From positions 1 to 20,131 of the forward strand of contig JBHJMP010001578.1 of the NCBI GenBank assembly GCA_043381765.1: a stretch of 20,131 bases of DNA, written 5' to 3'. Each line of letters begins with the position of its first letter. Position 1 is the stretch's first letter. Source of the DNA: Collodictyon triciliatum (lineage: Eukaryota; CRuMs). Position numbers and translations under genes: made by a program. A model generated the notes under the pieces. That model did not search any database. It was not told where the DNA came from and saw only the letters and a program-made list of their open reading frames with translations. Shown here one piece after another: positions 10,259 through 20,131 of the stretch.

Positions 10259-13200
10259 ATGGCAGAAGTAAGCGCACGGCAGCTGCAGCAGGAACAGGCA
10301 CTTCTCCTCGAGTCGCTTGTAGAGTCGCTGCGCAACGAGACGGGGCCGACGGACGAGCTCGCCACAGGCGCAGCCACACACGCGGCATCCGCCACAGATC
10401 CGGCCACAGACCCGGCCGACTCGCGAGGCCGCCCTCTGCTCGGCCGCGTCACCCGCTCCAGCCGCCTGCTCGTGCCGATCGAGGCGCACGCGGCCGCCAC
10501 AGCCACAGCCACAACCGGCGCCACAGCCACAGCCAGCCCGGCCACAGCGGCCGTCCCGGTGCGCCTGTCGCTGCCACAACATACCGTACCCTCCCTCGCC
10601 AACGGCCTGCTGCTGACCCCGGACCCGCACCGCCTGCGCCGGCCACGCACCACGCACGCAGATGCACGCGCCCCGACCCACTCGCTTTCCCACGCGCTCG
10701 TGCACGCCGCCCCGCGCCAGCCACCGCCGCCCCACGCGCTGCTGCACCCGGGCGACGCCCCCCGCAAGCGCGGCCGCAAGCCGAAGATTCTTCTGCAGCA
10801 GCTCAGCGCCGCCGCAGCCGCCGCCCATGGTACGTCCAAACGACAAATCCATACTAACACGACTCTTCCCCGTGCGGGAATGCGGGCGGGATGTCGACCC
10901 ACAAGCAGGCGCGCCCTGCCCGCCCGGGTATATAACATAAGCAGCCGCATCCCTTGTTCTCTGCCTCTGTGACTCACAAGCAACGTCTTTGCCCTCGGCC
11001 TCTCTGGGCGGCCACGCATCCAGACACCGGCCTGGACGGCGCAGATGCCGCGCGCATGTTTGCCATGGACACGTACTCCCAGGCCACCGTGGTGCGTCCC
11101 GCCCGCGGCTCCCGTGGGTTTGTGCACACGCCGGCCATCCCCCCGAATGCGTCCGAGAAGGCGTATCTCTACCAGACGTACTACACCATCGATGCAAAGA
11201 TGTACCCGGACTCGGCCCTGCATGTCCTCGACCAGGCCGCAAACAAGCCCAATCCGGACTTTGGGCCTGCCTCCGACTTTATGCCCCGTCGCAAGCGCGG
11301 CTCCCTCAAGGCCGAGATGCTGGCCCGCGCCCCAGAGACCTTCTTCCCCTCCGAGCCGTGGGAGTCTCATCCCCTGGCATCTCACGCTCATGCGCACGCG
11401 CATTCCCATTCCCATTCCCAGTCACATCCCCATTCTCACGCTCAAGGCCAGGCCCGTGTTCCTGGAGACCGAGAGCGTGATGCGGCCGGCGATGCCGTCA
11501 TGGCCACGCAGAGTGAGTTGCTGCCCCAGTCCGCCTCTCTCGTCCTCGATACGTCCCAGGGCTCCCTCGAAACCTCCGTCACGATTGCCCAGGACGCCTC
11601 CTTTGAGGCCGAACACATGCCCCCGCCTGTCAATAAGCCCCCGCTGATCCCTCACGTCAATGTCGATACTGTGGTTGGCCCGTTACCCGGTACTTTATCT
11701 TACCCACATCCACACACAGAGAAGAAACAAAGAAAAAAAAAACCAACTGTTCTCTTCGGTTCATATGATGCTTTCTGTCATCCTGTATGGTTAACGCGTA
11801 AAAAAAAAAAAAAATTCTTTTCGTTCGTGGGTATAGAGCCCGCAAGGACGCAATTGGACCACACCGCTGCGATGGACCAGGCACCCTATATTCCAAAGGC
11901 CCTGTTGCGTCTCCATTCCTATCACAATGACCCAGAGGACGTTCACACCCATGTCTGGGCAAGTACATTCTACAAGTCTCGTCTGCAAGGGAGCGAAGGT
12001 AAGCTCTTATGTCTTGCATGTTGCATGGGATATGCATGGATTCCCCACCTCACTACTTCGTTCCTTGCTGCGGATTCGCTCCTCACCGATTTCCTCTGTT
12101 TATGAACTAATTAATCCTTTCAATATGCAGAATACACAGATGTGTTGGTGACCGCAGGTGGATGCTATTTATGTTTTTATGATTGCGACACAGGTCGTGT
12201 AAGTACTTGATTTTGAATCGAGAATTCTTTGATTCAATATTTGAACCCCTCTTGGTAATGGGTGGTAATACATTTCCTTGTCGTCTGCTTCTAGTGAATT
12301 TTTTTTTTCAAACATCTCTTGCTGCACCGTGATTTTCTTGTTGCTTTTGTCTGCACATTACAAATGCCTCCCCTCATTTACAGCTGTTGAAGAGATTCCA
12401 ATGCCTGAAGAAAGATGACCTGTATGCGTTCGATTGGACTTTCCTTCCCGACCTCAAAGAAGATGTATTTGTTGCTGGAGGTCTGGGCCCAATCCTCATC
12501 TACTGATTTTATCATTACAATAATAAATGAATGGATATAATAGCACACAACGTGATCTAATTAATTTTATTCTTGAAAATTATGAATCAGTAATATCTTT
12601 CAAAAAAAAAGAAGAAGGAAAAAATGACACAATCAGTTTTCGTTCGTCATGAAATTAAATGATTACTTTGCTCACATCTAGGTCGCCATGGGATCTTACA
12701 TATTATACTCCCGAAGCAAAATGCCTGTATTGAGTCCCTTAAAAGTATGTACTTCTCCACTTTTCTTTGAATTCTTCTCTTTTGTGTCGATGAAGGCAAT
12801 ATATCCGCGGTTAATGATTTATCTGTCTGATATTTTTTTTCGATTTTTATATATCCTGCATATTTTGAAATTGCACTACTTTCCGTGAACAGCTAGCATG
12901 AAAGAAATCAACTCCATGAAGTTTATGAAAAAGGACAGCAATATACTAATGAGTAAGTGGAATTCGTCTTGGGTTATCTACTGGAGGAACAACCTCCTTC
13001 AGAAACTATTTTTCTAATGTTTCATTTGGTCGTTGATTTGTTTTTGTTAATTTTACTTTTAAGCGCTGATATTTTGTGTATCAATGAAAGAATATCAAGA
13101 GAACCGAAAAAAAAAAGGAATTAATATGAGGAATGTTTTTCTCTTTTTTTAAAAAAAAAAAAGTTGGTTCTGGTGATGGTTCCCTCCAAGCATGGAAAAT

Positions 13201-14721
13201 TCGGGCGGGTCTAGATGGCACCGCACAATCAGAGTGCGTATCATATATATCACGAAAAAATTTACTGTTACAATTCTCCTAATTAATGTCTTACGTATGT
13301 GTTAGGTGTCTGGCCTCATTTGTCGGACACAAAAAGTCTATTTCTAGTCTGGCTATTTCTCCATCAGGGAGACTCTGTGTTTCTGGTACAGACCCATAGC
13401 TGAATATATCTAGTTTTGATATTGATTTATCATCGAAGTAGTAAACATGACTGCTGGAGCTTGCAATTATCCTTACCTTGTTGTCTATCACTTACATTTC
13501 ATCAAAGTAGACCCTCTTTGTATGGACATTGATTTTAAATGATTTAAAATAATCAGGTGACCGCACTGGTGCCATCCGTGTTTGGGAGATTGATGATATC
13601 GGTGTATGTATTTCGTATGACTTAAAAAATTAATAACTAGAAAAAAAAAACCTAAGATTATTGCAATTGTTGAATAAATCAGTTCTTGGAATTCATTCCA
13701 CTCAAATATTCATTATCTACGTAGACCTCATCAGAGGCTGATGCATCCACCACAACCCAAGATGGTGGACCTGTTAAAAAGAGGTCGCAGGTGAGAGCGT
13801 GGTGTTGGGTGTTTTGGCGTAATATGTATATATGCTTATTCATGTCCATGGTTTGAGATATTTGGCCAGCCACGCCCTGGTGTCACTTTTACTCACACTC
13901 TCATTCACGTGAATAGGCCCTCTTTACATTCCATTATTCTGCTGTAGATGACTTGCAATTTATTTCCGAAGCAGTTATTGGTAAGAGACATCCTTGTGTG
14001 CCAATGATTTGTATGCTGTGACTCGGTTGTTTTCTTTGTTGCCCTTCTGGCCCTCTCCTGATTCATCACATCGCGCAACCAACCTCAACCTCAACCTCAA
14101 CCTCAACCTCAACCTCCATGCAGTGTCGAAAGGGTCGACAGACAGCTGTATCCTCCTGTGGAAGTTGCAGTCGCCCACTGCACAACGCTCCAACCCGTCG
14201 TACCGCGTGTTCAAGAAGGTGCTGCACCGCCCGGCAGAGGAGTTCCACCACAAGTTCTGCGTCTGCACCGGTACTTCATCACCTCTTCTCCTCCTTCTCC
14301 TTCTCCTTCTCCTTCTCCTCTTCCTAGTACTGCCACATCTCCCTGCCCAACACGGAGCAGAGCGCAGTGCCACTGACCGCACGACAATGCCACGCAGCAA
14401 CACAGCAGTTTGTGACGTCCAACTCGCACGGCGAAGTGACCATCTTCAACATGAACTACGAGTCCATCGACCAGTACCCCTATGCGGTAGGCACACCCCA
14501 TTTGCAGGCCCAGCGGCGGAGAATGCCCACCGACACACCCACTGACCCTTTGCCTTTGCCTCTGCCTCTGCCTCTGCCTCTGCCTCTGCCTCTGCATGTA
14601 GGTCCTGGCGTTCAAGGGGCAGTCCAGCACGATCCGCTCGGTGTGCATGAGCGACGACGGCAAGTACATCGCGTCGACCACGGACCAGAACCTGGTTGCC
14701 ATCTGGATGAAGCGCAGCTAG
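10259..14721 (+). CDS. LRWD1/ORCA-like WD40 protein with AT-hook-like motif
   Basis: Probable nuclear chromatin protein. In animals LRWD1 stabilises the origin recognition complex on chromatin; that role is only inferred here. Exons: 10259-10829, 11024-11689, 11837-11998, 12131-12198, 12384-12480, 12682-12744, 12893-12952, 13164-13233, 13306-13385, 13557-13603, 13725-13790, 13917-13980, 14124-14260, 14328-14486, 14602-14721, joining in frame to 809 residues. Residues 1-190 are Ala/Thr/Pro-rich with a KRGRKPK AT-hook-like core near 170-176. Residues 191-460 are mostly low complexity, with a His/Ala/Ser tract and a PRRKRGS basic patch. From about 450 onward is a WD40 domain: HNDPEDVHTHVWAS, then DCDTGRLLKRF, GSGDGSLQAWK, GDRTGAIRVWE, VSKGSTDSCILLW and TTDQNLVAIW, which recall the LRWD1 propeller in order and wording. 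No leucine-rich repeats are present. Exons 13/14 have an alternative equally in-frame junction (donor 14271, acceptor 14367, 799 residues). Confidence 0.8.
14081..14116 (+). repeat. (AACCTC)n hexamer at a 3' splice site of WD40 gene
   Basis: Six tandem AACCTC units end 7 bp before the acceptor AG at 14122-14123 (intron 13981-14123). The array forms most of the pyrimidine tract. Confidence 0.9.
14283..14326 (+). repeat. (CTCCTT)n hexamer at a 3' splice site of WD40 gene
   Basis: A pure pyrimidine array of CTCCTT-type units leads directly into the acceptor CTAG at 14324-14327. It is the tract of the next intron of the same gene. Confidence 0.9.
14546..14594 (+). repeat. (TGCCTC)n hexamer at a 3' splice site of WD40 gene
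   Basis: About eight TGCCTT/TGCCTC units end 6-7 bp before the acceptor AG at 14600-14601, in the last intron (14487-14601). Confidence 0.9.
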
Positions 14722-14879
14722 ACAGACACGCAAACGACAGCCCCACCCCCACACACAACTTATGTACCCGCACTAAAGAACCCGCCACAAGAAGGGCAGC
14801 AGAGACGCGGACAAGGCCATGAGGCCATGAAGCAAAGAGGCCATGAGGCAAAGAGGGGAAGGGCAAACGGAGGTTCATC
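14722..14879. other. Short spacer between convergent genes
   Basis: Only 158 bp separate the stop codons of the plus-strand WD40 gene and the minus-strand uL4m gene, so their 3' untranslated regions probably overlap. The segment contains several imperfect copies of AGAGGCCATGAGG at about 14807-14856. No canonical AATAAA signal is visible in either direction. Confidence 0.6.
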
Positions 14880-16011
14880 TCAGAGGGCGGCAGCGGCGGG
14901 GCGCAGCCAGAGCGGAGTGGCGGGCGGGACGTGGGGGCAGCGGGCGAGGTGCGCGGTGAGGGAGCGGAGGGCGTCCGGGGTGAGGACGAGGAGCGAGTGG
15001 CGCAGGATGTCGTAGACGTGCGCGTGCGACGCCAGGGCGACCGAGACGTGCGGGATGTTGCCGGCCGCCCGCGTGAGGAGCGCCTGTTCCCGCGGCGAGA
15101 CCAGGAACAGCGCCGTCCGTGGCTGCGTGTGGCTGTGGCTGTGGCTGTGGCTGTGGCTGTGGCTCTCCGCCGCCTGCTGCAGGGCGCGCACCCGCTGCTC
15201 GAACCAGCGCGTCTTGGGGCCCTCGGGCGGGAGTGTGGCTGTTGTGGCCGTGTTTGCAAGCACAACGACCTCGTTCTGGGCGAGCTTTGCGGAGAGCGCG
15301 CTGCGCAGGCCCATGGCCAGCACCTTCTTGGGCAGCGCAATCGCCATGTCCCGCGGCTTTGGCCCGTGTGCGCGCCCTCCGCCCTTCAGCCCGGGCGCTC
15401 GCTTGCTGCCGCGGCGGGCACGCCCGGACCCCTTCTGCTGGTACATCTTGCGCGTGCTGCCGCTGACCTCCCCGCGCGCTGCAGTGGCCAAGAAAGTGAT
15501 GGTGATGATGGTGATGATGATGATGATGATAGTAGAGTGGACGCACATTTGGTGTGGCCCGTGCCCGCCCGCAGGCGTGCAAGGTGGAAGACGACGACGC
15601 GCTGCATCACGTCCGGGCGGATCTGTGCGCCAAAGACCAGCGGGTCCAGGGTGGCAAGGCCCACGCGCTCGCCCGTCAGGAAGTCGTGCAGCCAGGAGCG
15701 CACCACGCTGAGGCCGGCGCTGCCTGCAGATGGGGCGGGGGTTGTGTGAGAGGGGGAGGGGGAGGGAGAGGGAGAGGGGACAAGAGAGAGAGGGGCGACT
15801 CACTGCCTGTCTTGCCCGGCACGAGGACTTTGCCTTCATCGCGGGTGCGCAGGGTGGCCACGGCCGCGGGCTGTGTTGCGAGTGCCGGGCGGAGGGTGTG
15901 CAGGGTTCGGCCCAGTGCGGAGGCGCTTGCGCTGCTGAGGCTGGGGAGGGGGTTTGTCGCCCTGAGGCGGGTGGCCCCAAACAGCCCGAGCCGGCCGAGG
16001 GAGGACAGCAT
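14880..16011 (-). CDS. MRPL4: Mitochondrial large-subunit ribosomal protein uL4m
   Basis: Structural protein of the mitochondrial large ribosomal subunit, belonging to the bacterial L4 family that lines the exit tunnel. Three exons, minus strand: 16011-15804, 15723-15547, 15478-14880 (TGA), joining in phase 1 to 327 residues. Residues 1 to about 60 are Ser/Ala/Leu/Arg-rich without acidic residues, a typical mitochondrial targeting peptide. Then come LDPLVFGAQIRPDVMQRVV and GTGHTKSRGEVSGS, and the tunnel loop with YQQKGSGRARRGS at 141-153 and GGGRAHGPKPRD at 161-172, followed by ALPKKV and, near the C-terminus, HVYDILRHSLLVLTPDAL, all family hallmarks. A Ser-His dipeptide tract at 234-245, absent from bacterial L4, comes from a (GTGGCT)n repeat on the plus strand. 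All splice sites are GT-AG. The start is the first ATG and gives the presequence. It is convergent with the WD40 gene. Confidence 0.94.
15124..15164 (-). repeat. In-frame (GTGGCT)n repeat inside uL4m exon
   Basis: The plus strand reads GTGGCT repeatedly; on the coding strand this gives alternating Ser and His codons (residues 234-245). The six-base unit keeps the reading frame. Confidence 0.85.
15498..15531 (-). repeat. ATG/GTG triplet repeat in second uL4m intron
   Basis: The intron 15479-15546 consists largely of a CAT/CAC triplet array on the coding strand, ending shortly before the acceptor. It replaces a conventional pyrimidine tract. Confidence 0.8.
15748..15791 (-). repeat. GGGAGA/GGGGGA array in first uL4m intron
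   Basis: On the coding strand this is a CT-rich array of CTCCCT-like units within the intron 15724-15803. It is another short-unit pyrimidine repeat in an intron. Confidence 0.75.
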
Positions 16012-16032
16012 CCGACTCTGTGACCTGCAGAG

Positions 16033-16157
16033 TTTTTCTTTTTTTTTTCTTTTTTTCGTTTTTTCTTTTTTTTCTTTTTTTTCTTTTTTTTCTTTTTTTT
16101 CTTTTTTTTCTTTTTTTTCTTTTTTTTCTTTTTTTTCTTTTTTTTCTTTTTTTTCTN

Positions 16158-16241
<84 letters not shown>

Positions 16242-16337
16242 CTTTTTTTTCTTTTTTTTTTTTTTTTTCTTTTTTTTCTTTTTTTTCTTTTTTTTCTTTT
16301 TTTTCTTTTTTTTCTTTTTTTTCTTTTTTTTCTTTTT
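16033..16337. repeat. (CTTTTTTTT)n array with central poly-T and one N
   Basis: Nine-base CTTTTTTTT units flank an uninterrupted poly-T of roughly 80 bases; the only ambiguous base in the window is the N at 16157. The array begins about 22 bp upstream of the uL4m start codon, so it lies in the leader, a leader intron or the promoter of that gene. Its true length is uncertain because assemblers collapse such runs. The very long poly-Lys and poly-Phe frames across it are artefacts. Confidence 0.92.
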
Positions 16338-17028
16338 GTCTTTTGTATCATGTCGAACGAGGGTGCAAAAGTGTCCTGGGGTGTACATCATCCCCTGGGC
16401 TTTGTGTACTCGGGGGCACCAAAGCAGCAGAGGGCTGTGCTGGGATGAATGCGGAACGGTGCAAGAGTAGGGGCTGCAGCCAGTCGCTGTTACCCACTCA
16501 CTCGGTTGATCACTCTGTGTGCTTTTCCTTTTATTTCCTTTTTCCTTTTTTTTTCTATTTGTTTTGCTTTTCCGTTTTGTTTGGGTGGGTGCGGTGTGGT
16601 TGCATCCTCGACAAAACAAAAAAAACCAGATTGAATCGTGAGATGCATCCTTTTTGTGGAAATCAGGCAGCCCTAAGAAAAATGCCCGCCTGCCAGGGAC
16701 AGCAACAAGCAGCAACAGCACAAAAGCTCGCAGGACAGAAGCCACCCACGTCTTCCTTGGATAAATCGTCCTTTTTAATGCGAGTGTGATAATATATAAC
16801 GGGCTGGCGACGCAGAGGCGAAGCGGTCTGACGGGAACAAGGCAGCCAGAGCGAAGGCGTTGAGAAATCGATGAAATGATGAAAATAAAATGTGAGAGAG
16901 AGAGAGAAATAGGAAAAGCAAAAGGGGGTGGAGATGTGAAAAAGATAGCCTCAAACTTAGGACGGGGAGTTCTCTTTTTCTTCTTTTGCTCTTATTTTTT
17001 TTCGGCCTGTGAGAGGTGGGGATGGTGC
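16338..17028. other. Spacer between uL4m and adenylate kinase genes
   Basis: The stretch holds the upstream region of uL4m and the 3' untranslated region of the kinase gene, both on the minus strand. It contains mixed-composition DNA, T-rich runs near 16525-16580 and a short GA repeat near 16888-16907. No open frame with a recognisable product and no RNA gene was found. Confidence 0.45.
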
Positions 17029-19857
<2,829 letters not shown>

Positions 19858-20032
19858 AGTTGAATGCTAGCTCAGAGACTCTTTTTTGTTGGTGTTGTAG
19901 GGTTGTTTTCGGGTCTCCTTCTGTCGGAGGTTTCTTGGCCTGTCGGGCTCTGATGCATTGAGGTTGGGTTCCAGGGCGTGTTAGTTGATCGAGAGTCGAA
20001 ATGGAGGGGCGGTTTGGCTGGGTGGAGCCGAG
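19858..20032 (-). promoter_or_regulatory. Probable leader/promoter of adenylate kinase gene
   Basis: This is the 175 bp between the kinase start codon and the terminal repeat. It must hold the 5' leader and perhaps part of the promoter. No specific core element is recognised. Confidence 0.35.
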
Positions 20033-20131
20033 TTTTTTTTTCTTTTTTTCTTTTTTTCTTTTTTTCTTTTTTTCTTTTTTTCTTTTTTTCTTTTTTTCTT
20101 TTTTTCTTTTTTTCTTTTTTTCTTTTTTTCT
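20033..20131. repeat. 8-bp tandem repeat (CTTTTTTT)n at window end
   Basis: About 12 copies of CTTTTTTT run to the last base, so the array is cut by the window or contig end. The unit is one base shorter than the array at 16033-16337 and carries C rather than GA in place of the 7-bp array at the left end. Confidence 0.9.

Noticed and set aside
10078-11415. A 445-codon minus-strand frame and other long antisense frames over the WD40 gene
   Set aside because: They are antisense shadows of GC-rich exons. The plus strand has consistent splice phases and a recognisable WD40 continuation.
16033-16337. CRISPR-like or satellite array
   Set aside because: The units are a single low-complexity 9-mer with no spacers. 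It is a simple-sequence repeat.
14880-16745. A 621-codon minus-strand open frame with long poly-Lys
   Set aside because: It fuses the real last exon of uL4m with introns, the spacer and the T-rich array. Only 15478-14880 is coding in that frame.

Overview
The window is nuclear DNA from an intron-rich, free-living protist-type eukaryote. Genes are cut into many short exons with GT-AG (and one or two GC-AG) introns of roughly 65-225 bp. Introns and spacers are full of poly-A/poly-T runs and 6-9 bp tandem repeats, and the encoded proteins are universally eukaryotic. Stop codons TAG (three genes), TGA and TAA are all used, so the standard code applies. The lineage cannot be fixed from the sequence; the repeat-laden introns would suit a rhizarian or another protist, but that is a guess. 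Both ends of the window lie inside simple repeats and there is one N inside a T-rich repeat, so this looks like a whole contig that stopped at repeats.

Layout, left to right. 1-1568: a 7-bp repeat array, AT-rich DNA and an unassigned GC-richer block. 1569-7260 (+): the alpha subunit of the AP-2 clathrin adaptor in 21 exons; I could join every exon in frame to 1037 residues. 7261-8235: unassigned, with one small open frame. 8236-9527 (+): a TB2/DP1/HVA22 (REEP/Yop1) ER-shaping membrane protein; four 3' exons are firm and the 5' end is unresolved. 9528-10258: spacer and an A/C-rich, T-poor leader. 10259-14721 (+): a nuclear-looking protein with an AT-hook-like motif and a C-terminal WD40 domain that resembles LRWD1/ORCA, the ORC-associated protein, but without leucine-rich repeats; 15 exons, about 809 residues. 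14880-16011 (-): mitochondrial ribosomal protein uL4m in three exons, convergent with the WD40 gene. 16033-16337: a large T-rich repeat just upstream of uL4m. 17029-19857 (-): a 600-residue, two-domain adenylate kinase with a predicted lipidated N-terminus and a long charged helix; 11 exons. 20033-20131: a terminal 8-bp repeat.

The genes do not form a pathway; they are unrelated housekeeping functions (endocytosis, ER shape, probable chromatin/replication licensing, mitochondrial translation, nucleotide metabolism). I see no mobile element, virus, CRISPR array, tRNA or rRNA.

The most noteworthy signals are: a gapless tract of about 495 bp shared by the two kinase modules, with introns almost as conserved as exons (recent duplication or gene conversion); hexanucleotide repeats serving as the pyrimidine tract at three successive 3' splice sites of the WD40 gene; a strong base-composition mosaic inside that gene; and the kinase's unusual N-terminal extension. 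I did not find convincing evidence of a wholly new biological system.
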